From Mesostigma viride (taxonomy: Eukaryota; Streptophyta; Mesostigmatophyceae; Mesostigmatales; Mesostigmataceae), in assembly GCA_009746045.1 (NCBI GenBank), contig RPFO01002179.1, positions 1 to 62,500 on the forward strand: a stretch of 62,500 nt of DNA, written 5' to 3'. The notes under the pieces are model-generated. The model made no database searches. It saw nothing but the letters and a program-made list of their open reading frames with translations, and was not told the DNA's origin. Of this stretch, positions 1 to 11,790 are shown piece by piece. Each line of letters opens with the position of its first letter. The first letter of the stretch is position 1. Both the position numbers and the translations under genes were made by a program.

Positions 1-3000
1 AGGCTCCCATGGGCTCATCATGGTTTGTCTACGACCGATGGTGGCGATTTATGTAATTAATGAGGAGGATCAGAGCCCCCATGTTTGATCGTTCCATGGC
101 TGGCCTAACGAAAGAGGTCAATAGGAATATAAATGATGAGGATTCAGGCTCCATTGGTGTCATCCATGCTTGTCTACCTACATGGTTGGCATCTTATCGT
201 CACCTGATCCTTACATTAGAAAATGAAGAGGGATCAGGCTCCATTAGGTGTCATCATGGCTGGCCTACGTACATGAATGCAAGGAATAGTAAATGATGAT
301 GATTCCAGGCTCCATGTGTCATCATGGCCCGTCCTCACGTTAACATGGGGATGCAAAGGAATAGTACACATGGAATGAGGATTCAGGTTCCCATGGGGTA
401 CATCATGGCCTTTGTCTAACGTACATCGGTTGGGCTATGTTAAACTTAACGAGGAGGATTCAAGGCTCCATTGGTGTCATCATGGCTGGCCTACGTACAT
501 GTGGATGTATGTAATTAATGATGAGGATTCAGGCTCCCATGGTGTCATCATGGCTGGTCTACGTACATGGTTGGCATTTATGTAATTAATGAGGAGGATT
601 CAGGCTCCCATGGTGTCTCCATGGCTGGCCTACGTACATGGATGTCAAGGAATTAATGATGAGGATTCAGGCTCCCATGGTGTCATCATGGCCTGTCTAC
701 GTACATGGATGGCATGTATGTAATTAATGATGAGGATTCAGGCTCCCATGGTGTCATCATGGCTTGTCTACGTACATGGTTGGCATTTATGTAATTAATG
801 AGGAGGATTCAGGCTCCCATGGTGTCATCATGGCTTGTCTACGTACATGGTTGGCATTTATGTAATTAATGATGAGGATTCAGGCTCCCATGGTGTCTCC
901 ATGGCTGGCCTACGTACATGGATGTCAAGGAATAGTAAATGATAAGGATTCAGGCTCCCATGGTGTCATCATGGCCCGTCTACGTACATGGATGGCATTT
1001 ATGTAATTAATGATGAGGATTCAGGCTCCCATGGGGTCATCATGGCTTGTCTACGTACATGGTTGGCATTTATGTAATTAATGAGGAGGATTCAGGCTCC
1101 CATGGTGTCTCCATGGCTGGCCTACGTACATGGATGTCAAGGAATAGTAAATGATGAGGATTCAGGCTCCCATGGTGTCATCATGGCCTGTCTACGTACA
1201 TGGATGGCATGTATGTAATTAATGATGAGGATTCAGGCTCCCATGGTGTCATCATGGCTTGTCTACGTACATGGTTGGCATTTATGTAATTAATGAGGAG
1301 GATTCAGGCTCCCATGGTGTCATCATGGCTTGTCTACGTACATGGTTGGCATTTATGTAATTAATGATGAGGATTCAGGCTCCCATGGTGTCTCCATGGC
1401 TGGCCTACGTACATGGATGTCAAGGAATAGTAAATGATGAGGATTCAGGCTCCCATGGTGTCATCATGGCCCGTGTACGTACATGGATGGCATGTATGTA
1501 ATTAATGAGGAGGATTCAGGCTCCCATGGTGTCATCATGGCTGGCCTACGTACATGGATGTCAAAGAAAAAGAAATGATGAGGATTCAGGCTCCCATGGT
1601 GTCATCATGGCTGGCCTACGTACATGGATGTCTCATAAAATAAATGATGAGGATTCAGGCTCCCATGGTGTCATCATGGCTTGTCTACCTACATTGTTGG
1701 CATGTATGTAATTAATGATGAGGATTCAGGCTCCCATGGTGTCTCCATGGCTGGCCTACGTACATGAATGGCATTTATGTAATTAATGATGAGGATTCAG
1801 GCTCCCATGGTGTCATCATGGCCCGTCTACGTACATGGATGGCATTTATGTAATTAATGATGAGGATTCAGGCTCCCATGGTGTCATCATGGCTTGTCTA
1901 CGTACATGGTTGGCATTTATGTAATTAATGAGGAGGATTCAGGCTCCCATGGTGTCATCATGGCCCGTCTACTTACATGGATGGCATTTATGTAATTAAT
2001 GATGAGGATTCAGGCTCCCATGGGGTCATCATGGCTTGTCTACGTACATGGTTGGCATTTATGTAATTAATGAGGAGGATTCAGGCTCCCATGGTGTCTC
2101 CATGGCTGGCCTACGTACATGGATGTCAAGGAATAGTAAATGATGAGGATTCAGGCTCCCATGGTGTCATCATGGCCCGTCTACGTACATGGATGGCATT
2201 TATGTAATTAATGATGAGGATTCAGGCTCCCATGGGGTCATCATGGCTTGTCTACGTACATGGTTGGCATTTATGTAATTAATGAGGAGGATTCAGGCTC
2301 CCATGGTGTCTCCATGGCTGGCCTACGTACATGGATGTCAAGGAATAGTAAATGATGAGGATTCAGGCTCCCATGGTGTCATCATGGCCTGTCTACGTAC
2401 ATGGATGGCATGTATGTAATTAATGATGAGGATTCAGGCTCCCATGGGGTCATCATGGCTTGTCTACGTACATGGATGGCATGTATGTAATTAATGATGA
2501 GGATTCAGGCTCCATTGGTGTCATCATGGCTGGCCTACGTATGTACATGGATGTCAAAGAAAAAAATGATGAGGATTCAGGCTCCCATGGTGTCATCATT
2601 GCCCGTGTATGTACATGGTTGCCATTTATGTAATTAATGATGAGGATTCAGGCTCCATTGGTGTCATCATTGCCCGTGTATGTACATGGTTGGCATTTAT
2701 GTATGTAATTAATGATGAGGATTCAGGCTCCCGTGGTGTCATTATGGCCCGTCTACGTGTTGTTGGCATGTATGAATTAATGATGAGGATTCAGGCTCCC
2801 ATGTGTCATCATGGCTGGCCTACGTACATGGTTGGCATTTATGTAATTAATGATGAGGATTCAGGCTCCCATGGTGTCATCATTGCCCGTGTATGTACAT
2901 GGTTGGCATTTATGTAATTAATGATGAGGATTCAGGCTCCATTGGTGTCATCATGGCCCGTCTACGTACATGGACCGTGGCATTTATGTATTTAATGATG

Positions 3001-6000
3001 AGGATTCAGGCTCCCATGGGTCATTGATGATCATGGCATTTATGTATGTAATTAATGATGAGGATTCAGGCTCCATTGGTGTCATCATGGCTGGCCTACG
3101 TATGTACATGGATGTCAAAGAAAAAAAATGATGAGGATTCAGGCTCCCATGGTGTCATCATGGCCCGTCTACGTACATGGATGTCAAGGAATAGTAAATG
3201 AGGAGGATTCAGGCTCCCATGGTGTCATCATGGCCCGTGTACGTACATGGATGGCATGTATGTAATTAATGAGGAGGATTCAGGCTCCCATGGTGTCATC
3301 ATGGCTGGCCTACGTACATGGATGTCAAAGAAAAAGAAATGATGAGGATTCAGGCTCCCATGGTGTCATCATGGCTGGCCTACGTACATGGATGTCTCAT
3401 AAAATAAATGATGAGGATTCAGGCTCCCATGGTGTCATCATGGCTTGTCTACCTACATTGTTGGCATGTATGTAATTAATGATGAGGATTCAGGCTCCCA
3501 TGGTGTCTCCATGGCTGGCCTACGTACATGAATGGCATTTATGTAATTAATGATGAGGATTCAGGCTCCCATGGTGTCATCATGGCCCGTCTACGTACAT
3601 GGATGGCATTTATGTAATTAATGATGAGGATTCAGGCTCCCATGGTGTCATCATGGCTTGTCTACGTACATGGTTGGCATTTATGTAATTAATGAGGAGG
3701 ATTCAGGCTCCCATGGTGTCATCATGGCCCGTCTACTTACATGGATGGCATTTATGTAATTAATGATGAGGATTCAGGCTCCCATGGGGTCATCATGGCT
3801 TGTCTACGTACATGGTTGGCATTTATGTAATTAATGAGGAGGATTCAGGCTCCCATGGTGTCTCCATGGCTGGCCTACGTACATGGATGTCAAGGAATAG
3901 TAAATGATGAGGATTCAGGCTCCCATGGTGTCATCATGGCTTGTCTACCTACATGGTTGGCATTTATGTAACCTGAATCCTCTCATTAAGAAAATGAAGA
4001 GGATTCAGGCTCCATTGGTGTCATCATGGCTGGCCTACGTACATGGATGTCAAGGAATAGTAAATGATGAGGATTCAGGCTCCCATGGTGTCATCATGGC
4101 CCGTCTACGTACATGGATGTCAAGGAATAGTAAATGATGAGGATTCAGGCTCCCATGGGGTCATCATGGCTTGTCTACGTACATGGTTGGCATTTATGTA
4201 ATTAACGAGGAGGATTCAGGCTCCATTGGTGTCATCATGGCTGGCCTACGTACATGGATGTCAAGGAATAGTAAATGATGAGGATTCAGGCTCCCATGGT
4301 GTCATCATGGCTTGTCTACGTACATGGTTGGCATTTATGTAATTAATGATGAGGATTCAGGCTCCCATGGTGTCTCCATGGCTGGCCTACGTACATGGAT
4401 GTCAAGGAATAGTAAATGATGAGGATTCAGGCTCCCATGGTGTCATCATGGCCTGTCTACGTACATGGATGGCATGTATGTAATTAATGATGAGGATTCA
4501 GGCTCCCATGGTGTCATCATGGCTTGTCTACGTACATGGTTGGCATTTATGTAATTAATGAGGAGGATTCAGGCTCCCATGGTGTCATCATGGCTTGTCT
4601 ACGTACATGGTTGGCATTTATGTAATTAATGATGAGGATTCAGGCTCCCATGGTGTCTCCATGGCTGGCCTACGTACATGGATGTCAAGGAATAGTAAAT
4701 GATAAGGATTCAGGCTCCCATGGTGTCATCATGGCCCGTCTACGTACATGGATGGCATTTATGTAATTAATGATGAGGATTCAGGCTCCCATGGGTCATC
4801 ATGGCTTGTCTACGTACATGGTTGGCATTTATGTAATTAATGAGGAGGATTCAGGCTCCCATGGTGTCTCCATGGCTGGCCTACGTACATGGATGTCAAG
4901 GAATAGTAAATGATGAGGATTCAGGCTCCCATGGTGTCATCATGGCCTGTCTACGTACATGGATGGCATGTATGTAATTAATGATGAGGATTCAGGCTCC
5001 CATGGTGTCATCATGGCTTGTCTACGTACATGGTTGGCATTTATGTAATTAATGAGGAGGATTCAGGCTCCCATGGTGTCATCATGGCTTGTCTACGTAC
5101 ATGGTTGGCATTTATGTAATTAATGATGAGGATTCAGGCTCCCATGGTGTCTCCATGGCTGGCCTACGTACATGGATGTCAAGGAATAGTAAATGATGAG
5201 GATTCAGGCTCCCATGGTGTCATCATGGCCCGTGTACGTACATGGATGGCATGTATGTAATTAATGAGGAGGATTCAGGCTCCCATGGTGTCATCATGGC
5301 TGGCCTACGTACATGGATGTCAAAGAAAAAGAAATGATGAGGATTCAGGCTCCCATGGTGTCATCATGGCTGGCCTACGTACATGGATGTCTCATAAAAT
5401 AAATGATGAGGATTCAGGCTCCCATGGTGTCATCATGGCTTGTCTACCTACATTGTTGGCATGTATGTAATTAATGATGAGGATTCAGGCTCCCATGGTG
5501 TCTCCATGGCTGGCCTACGTACATGGTTGGCATTTATGTAATTAATGATGAGGATTCAGGCTCCCATGGTGTCATCATGGCCCGTCTACGTACATGGATG
5601 GCATTTATGTAATTAATGATGAGGATTCAGGCTCCCATGGTGTCATCATGGCTTGTCTACGTACATGGTTGGCATTTATGTAATTAATGAGGAGGATTCA
5701 GGCTCCCATGGTGTCATCATGGCCCGTCTACTTACATGGATGGCATTTATGTAATTAATGATGAGGATTCAGGCTCCCATGGGGTCATCATGGCTTGTCT
5801 ACGTACATGGTTGGCATTTATGTAATTAATGAGGAGGATTCAGGCTCCCATGGTGTCTCCATGGCTGGCCTACGTACATGGATGTCAAGGAATAGTAAAT
5901 GATGAGGATTCAGGCTCCCATGGTGTCATCATGGCCCGTCTACGTACATGGATGGCATTTATGTAATTAATGATGAGGATTCAGGCTCCCATGGGTCATC

Positions 6001-7866
6001 ATGGCTTGTCTACGTACATGGTTGGCATTTATGTAATTAATGAGGAGGATTCAGGCTCCCATGGTGTCTCCATGGCTGGCCTACGTACATGGATGTCAAG
6101 GAATAGTAAATGATGAGGATTCAGGCTCCCATGGTGTCATCATGGCCTGTCTACGTACATGGATGGCATGTATGTAATTAATGATGAGGATTCAGGCTCC
6201 CATGGGTCATCATGGCTTGTCTACGTACATGGATGGCATGTATGTAATTAATGATGAGGATTCAGGCTCCCATGGTGTCATCATGGCTGGCCTACGTATG
6301 TACATGGATGTCAAAGAAAAAAAAAATGATGAGGATTCAGGCTCCCATGGTGTCATCATTGCCCGTGTATGTACATGGTTGCCATTTATGTAATTAATGA
6401 TGAGGATTCAGGCTCCATTGGTGTCATCATTGCCCGTGTATGTACATGGTTGGCATTTATGTATGTAATTAATGATGAGGATTCAGGCTCCATTGGTGTC
6501 ATCATGGCTGGCCTACGTATGTACATGGATGTCAAAGAAAAAAAAATGATGAGGATTCAGGCTCCCATGGTGTCATCATGGCCCGTCTACGTACATGGAT
6601 GTCAAGGAATAGTAAATGATGAGGATTCAGGCTCCCATGGTGTCAGATGTCATGGCCTGTCTACGTACATGGATGGCATGTATGTAATTAATGATGAGAA
6701 TTCAGGCTCCATTGGTGTCATCATGGCTGGCCTACGTATGTACATGGATGTCAAAGAAAAAAAATGATGAGGATTCAGGCTCCCATGGTGTCATCATGGC
6801 CCGTCTACGTACATGGATGTCAAGGAATAGTAAATGATGAGGATTCAGGCTCCCATGGTGTCATCATGGCCTGTCTACGTACATGGATGGCATGTATGTA
6901 TTTAATGATGAGGATTCAGGCTCCCATGGTGTCATCATGGCTGGCCTACGTACATGGATGTCTCAGAAAAAAAATGATGAGGATTCAGGCTCCCATGGTG
7001 TCATCATGGCTGGCCTACGTACATGGATGTCAAAGAAAAAAATGATGAGGATTCAGGCTCCCGTGGTGTCATTATGGCCCGTCTACGTGTTGTTGGCATG
7101 TATGAAATGAATGATGAGGATTCAGGCTCCCATAGTGTCATCATGGCTGGCCTACGTACATGGTTGGCATTTATGTAATTAATGATGAGGATTCAGGCTC
7201 CCATGGTGTCATCATTGCCCGTGTATGTACATGGTTGGCATTTATGTAATTAATGATGAGGATTCAGGCTCCATTGGTGTCATCATGGCCCGTCTACGTA
7301 CATGGATGGCATGTATGTATTTAATGATGAGGATTCAGGCTCCCATGGTGTCATCATGGCTGGCCTACGTACATGGATGTCTCAGAAAAAAAATGATGAG
7401 GATTCAGGCTCCCATGGTGTCATCATGGCTGGCCTACGTACATGGATGTCTCAGAAAAAAAATGATGAGGATTCAGGCTCCCATGGTGTCATCATGGCTG
7501 GCCTACGTACATGGATGTCAAAGAAAAAAAAATGATCAGGATTCAGGCTCCCGTGGTGTCATTATGGCCCGTCTACGTGTTGTTGGCATGTATGAAATTA
7601 ATGATGAGGATTCAGGCTCCCACAGTGTCATCATGGCTGGCCTACGTACATGGTTGGCATTTATGTAATTAATGATGAGGATTCAGGCTCCCATGGTGTC
7701 ATCATTGCCCGTGTATGTACATGGTTGGCATTTATGTAATTAATGATGAGGATTCAGGCTCCATTGGTGTCATCATGGCCCGTCTACGTACATGGGTGGC
7801 ATTTATGTATTTAATGATGAGGATTCAGGCTCCCATGGGGTCATCATGGCTTGTCTACGTACATGG
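1..7866. repeat. Satellite array, ~70-71 bp monomer, higher-order repeat
   Basis: Head-to-tail monomers of about 70-71 bp run from the left edge to about 7866, roughly 110 copies. Each has a conserved core (GATGAGGATTCAGGCTCC, then CATGG...CATCATGG, then TACGTACATGG) and one of several 3' variants: GGCATTTATGTAATTAAT, a GTCAAGGAATAGTAAAT type, or A-rich GTCAAAGAAAAA and GTCTCAGAAAAA types. Larger blocks repeat too: the stretch near 1505 recurs near 3269 (1764 bp later) and 5264 (1995 bp later), and a GATAAGG variant at about 945 recurs 3759 bp later. The first ~450 bp are more diverged. Short peptide-coding stretches are by-products of the repeat. The array continues beyond the window. A structural or centromeric role is possible but not shown. 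Confidence 0.95.
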
Positions 7867-8143
7867 AGTCATATTGATTCATGGAACAATGAGATACCAT
7901 TCTTAATTGAAAATTGTTCTTGATACTTTCACATGCATGCCCGGAATCGTGAATTTGTGCGGGTTTCCATGATGACAATCCTCATTGAATTCTTGAGCAC
8001 ACAATATTGAGCAATTTAGGGGCACTTCGGCAATGTTGACCATTTTCATTCATGATCAATAAAATTAACATTTAATGCAATAAATACATATTCCACTCAT
8101 TTTAATAAACCATGCAAAAACTTTACAAGCACGCTCAAGCTAG
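7867..8143. other. AT-rich single-copy spacer
   Basis: AT-rich sequence between the satellite and the next minisatellite. I see no gene, transposon end or RNA here. Confidence 0.6.
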
Positions 8144-8913
8144 GGGTGGGCTGGCATGCACGCGTGGGTGTGGGGGTGGGCTGGCATGCATGCGTGGGTG
8201 TGGGGGTGGGCTGGCATGCACGTGTGGGTGTGGGGGTGGGCTGGCATGCATGCGTGGGTGTGGGGTTGGGCTAGCCTGCATGCGTGGGTGTGGGGGGGGC
8301 TGGCATGCATGCGTGGGTGTGTGTGGGGGGCTAGCATGCATGCGTAAGTGTGGGGGGGGCTGGCATGCATGCGTGGGTGTGGGGGGGGGCTGGCATGCAT
8401 GCGTGGGTGTGTGTGGGGGGCTAGCATGCATGCGTAAGTGTGGGGGGGGGCTGGCATGCATGCGTGGGTGTGTATGGGGGCTGGCATGCATGCGTGGGTG
8501 TGTGTGGGGGGCTAGCATGCATGCGTGGGTGTGTGGGGGGGCTGTCATGCATGCGTGGGTGTGTGTGGGGGCTGGCATCCATGCGTGGGTGTGTGGGGGG
8601 GCTAGCATGCATGCGTGGGTGTGGGGGTGGGCTAGCATGCATGCGTGGGTGTGGGGGGGGCGGTCATGCATGCGTGGGTGTGTGGGGGGGCTGGCATGCA
8701 TGCGTGGGTGTGTGGGGGGGCTAGCATGCATGCGTGGGTGTGGGGGTGGGCTAGCATGCATGCGTGGGTGTGAGTGTGGGCTAGCATGCATGCGTGGGTG
8801 TGGGGGGGGCTAGCATGCATGCGTGGGTGTGGGGGGGCCGGGGCCGGGGCTAGCATGCATGCGTGGGTGTGGGGGTGGGCTAGCATGCATGCGTGGGTGT
8901 GGGGGGGGCTAGC
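8144..8913. repeat. Minisatellite, ~30 bp unit, G-rich
   Basis: About 26 copies of a ~30 bp unit with a GCATGCATGC palindrome followed by GTGGGTGTGGGGG. Units vary in the length of the G run and in GGCTGGC versus GGCTAGC. Open frames on both strands (8112-8922) are low-complexity by-products. The right edge coincides with the broken left end of a transposon copy, so the array may have grown at a rearrangement point. Confidence 0.93.
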
Positions 8914-10129
8914 ACGCCCCACCCCTCCATCGGCACAGCCAGCCTTGTGAGTCTACCCTTAACAACAAGGCTGGTAGGACGACACGCCTGAGCAGCATAT
9001 GTCATGCCTATCTCAGGCTAATAATGTGTGATTTTGTGCCAACAACCAAGTTGTTCCACCCAACAACACATTATAAACCCTCTTCCAAAATGCCCAACAA
9101 GCCGGACACGTGGAGGACCACACACGCAGTATATAAAGAGAAAATAAGCTGACTTTTTATCCAGCCAACCTGTGGCTAGCTGCTCTGGTTAGCATGACAA
9201 ATGCTAACATTTACTCAGTGGGAAAGGTGAAGAGACCATTGGAACAGCCTACCTGACGCATGTGCCACCAAAGCATTGTGTCCCGCAAAATGCACACTGC
9301 CTCCTTTCTAACAAGCACGAGCCGCTCTCTTTAGGAGACAGGTGCCAGCTCGTCAGTGTCTGGGGAAAATGATGCCGCTGCTTAGGAAGACCGCGTGAAT
9401 TTCCTCGAACACAACTGTCTATAAAGCAAAAGAAATTTCAGAGAAGCATGGAAATAAAAGCATTACACCTTCCCGACAGGTTGCGGGCCACGCGCTGCAG
9501 AAAGCCAGCCACGTCACAGACGATTAACTAGCTAAAAGACACCCAGGAATCCAGCGATGCAGCGCCAGGACCCGCAACTTTCTGGCTGCATCTGGCCGGA
9601 AAGAAGGCAAAAAGCTTACGCTCAACGAGGTAAGAAAGCAGGAAAACGCAAGCTTAAGACGTTTAACACAAGAACGTACCATAACGGGCATTTATTCGTG
9701 CCCAGGCGCACAAGAAAGTCCACCCTTTCATGGAGTGGTTGGGCAGTACGCATCGCGCAGGGCTAATGTTATCTTACCGCAAAATGACGGGAAAGGTAAA
9801 GATAGCAGCGGGAATTTTTACGGCTTTAGAAACATCATTAAACTAGCTTTCCTTACGACCATCAAAACTGGCAACAATCGACAATCAACCCGGCAGGCAT
9901 CCAATATACTTTATTCATCCCGACAGAAATTCAGGCCGGACCCCCCCTGCCGATGGCAAAGAAAAAAAGCCCGCGACATTATAGATCGCAACCATCCCGC
10001 CATAAATTAGAATCAGTAACTAATTTTCTCCAACAATCGAGCATTTCTGCTTTCCGCGTGCCAGATTTGTCACGTTTCGTCTAAAGGCAGTCGCCATGGC
10101 CCCTACCGCAAGGGGTGCGCGCACCATGC
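8914..10129. mobile_element. TTAA/GGGGA-family transposon, truncated copy D
   Basis: This segment matches 26230-27447 of the complete copy at 24688-27522 almost base for base, including the blocks starting ACGCCCCACCCCTCC and ending CGCAAGGGGTGCGCGCACC. It lacks both termini: the left side starts at the minisatellite edge and the right side stops about 75 bp before the expected GGGGAC end. A small basic frame at 9557-9766 (69 codons) is kept in the other copy at 26877-27083 with a few substitutions. It has no recognisable domain and may be only shared ancestry. The element is dead. Confidence 0.85.
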
Positions 10130-10760
10130 CGACATAGCTTTTGGGCCTCAATTTGCACCGAAATTTGGTCCGTACCGTCCAGCTCAGTCGGATTATGTAT
10201 GTGGATCGGCCGTGTTGGTTGCATACGCAGGTATATTAATTCTTGCATTCGCCCCGGACCTTCCCCAGGACAGGTCAGGATATAACAATAATTCTTGCAT
10301 TCGCCCCCGCCCTTTCCTATGGCCTGGTCAGGTTTGGGCGCGACGCCACTAGCGCGGCGCCCGCGACAGAGTGGCCAGGCTCGAGCACGTTTTCTGGATC
10401 CCAAGCACCGGATTGGACACTGTCCGAGGACTGGACAGGAATTGGCTGACCAATCGGATGCTTGCTCGTCGTCTCCAAAAACATATATAAAGAGCCAAAT
10501 CGCGCGAACTACGCAAGGATCCTTTAAGCAGCGTTACTCTGCCGAAATGTCAACCTAGGCCGGTCAAGTGACGCCGAGGTGTTCACCGATAGTTCAGGTC
10601 AGCCACAGCGCGCCTTCGAATGTAGGCACGGTCGCATTTTTTTTTAGGAAATGTAGAATTGTTGTCGACCAGCTACCAACGCCCGACCGGACCCATACAA
10701 CGGAAACATCAAGGCGATGTGATGTAGGTGTGTCTGATATGTCATTAATACACAGAGCAT
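10130..10760. other. Unassigned sequence with a duplicated ~80 bp segment
   Basis: No recognisable protein. Two diverged direct copies begin with ATTCTTGCATTCGCCCC (near 10230 and 10289) and each ends in a GGTCAGG-type stretch. A promoter-like segment is listed separately. Confidence 0.4.
10440..10560 (+). promoter_or_regulatory. CCAAT/TATA promoter-like segment
   Basis: A CCAAT box lies in GACCAATCGG at about 10449 and a TATA box in ACATATATAAAGAG at about 10480. The spacing of ~30 bp is normal for a plant-type core promoter. The first downstream ATG (about 10547) opens only three codons before TAG, so no gene is visibly driven. It may be a promoter separated from its gene by rearrangement. 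Confidence 0.3.
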
Positions 10761-10920
10761 CGTGAATATAATATATAATATAAATTATATAATATACTAT
10801 AATTAATATATAATTTTAATTTTATGTTAATTTTAATGTTATTTCATATAACATAATATAGCATAATATAATATAATATAATATAATATTATATAAAGTA
10901 GTATATAAAAAATTAAAATG
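10761..10920. repeat. AT-rich simple sequence
   Basis: Runs of TATAATATAA-type repeats, almost free of G and C, upstream of the palindromic array. Nothing else is seen through about 11130. Confidence 0.7.
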
Positions 10921-11129
10921 TAAAAGAAAAATATCTACCTTATTGGGGTTTAATGTTCCTTTCCAGTTCAGCATAAGTACACTCTTGAGTGTGTGCAATG
11001 TTTGGTTATACGCCATTGTCTTAAAATAGCAACCAATGTAAACCTCCGTCCTAACCACATTTGGATACAATAAAGACATTGATGCCTGACACATAGCATT
11101 CATTGCTTGAAATACCATGCATATTTTGT

Positions 11130-11790
11130 GTCAATGTTCTGCAGACCACAGCTTCAAGTGGGCATACTTCGCTTTCCTCAATATAATGGCGACATGGCAT
11201 TTGGTGAAAGTGGTGAGTGCCATGAAGTTGCGCCGGCCGTCGTTATCCATGACGAACTGAATGGGTTTCGTGCAAATCAAGTTTTTTGTTTTGGTGTTCC
11301 AGTTGCGCCGGCCGGCGTTTCCAATGGTATCTTGCGCGCACTTGCAAAAGCTTGCACGCTTATCAACATTTTGTGTTGGTAAACATTTTATCACCTCTGG
11401 GATTTCCGCCTTCACTACCTGAGTTGCTTCTTTGTGGTTTTCAAATGCAACCGAGTTACGCCGGCCGTCGTTACTCATGACAAATTGTAGGGGTTTTGTG
11501 CAAATCACTTTTGTATGGTTTATGTACATGCATCCAGTTGCGCCGGCCGGCGTTTCCAATGGTATCTTGCAGTTGCGCAATCAGGCCCCATTACCAAAAG
11601 TGTGTTTGTACATCTTTTTTACACCTGAAGGATTTCTGCCTGCATATCCTGAGTTGCTTCTTAATGGTTTTTAATTGCGCCCGAGTTACGCCGGCCGTCG
11701 TTATTAATGACAAACTGTATGTGTTTCATAAAATCACTTTTGTATGGTTTACATGTATCCAGTTGCGCCGGCCGGCGTTATTAATGACGC
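11130..11790. repeat. ~230 bp tandem array with palindromic GC-rich cores
   Basis: About 2.7 units of ~230 bp. Each unit has two GC-rich cores. One is GTTGCGCCGGCCGTCGTT or GTTACGCCGGCCGTCGTT (11227, 11455, 11685). The other is GTTGCGCCGGCCGGCGTT (11302, 11537, 11762), whose centre CGCCGGCCGGCG is a perfect palindrome. Between units, TGAGTTGCTTCTT and TTTTGTGCAAATCACTTTTG blocks are shared. The array ends at the first ATG of the transposase gene. The same core occurs inside an intron of that gene (14413), which ties the array to it. Confidence 0.85.

Noticed and set aside
1-7866. CRISPR-like array of regular repeats
   Set aside because: Units are contiguous tandem monomers without unique spacers; eukaryotic satellite.
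1505-7906. Repeated short ORFs with NDEDSGSHGV-type peptides
   Set aside because: They read the satellite in several frames with equal ease; no start context or codon bias.
8112-8922. ORFs of up to 233 codons in the 30-bp minisatellite on both strands
   Set aside because: Produced by a repeat whose length is a multiple of three; pure low complexity.
10822-11118. 98-codon minus-strand ORF
   Set aside because: C-terminal half is AT-rich simple sequence; no domain.
11131-11580. 149-codon minus-strand ORF with repeated GRRN..CTKP peptides
   Set aside because: Peptide repetition reflects the ~230-bp tandem units; the transposase gene is on the other strand.
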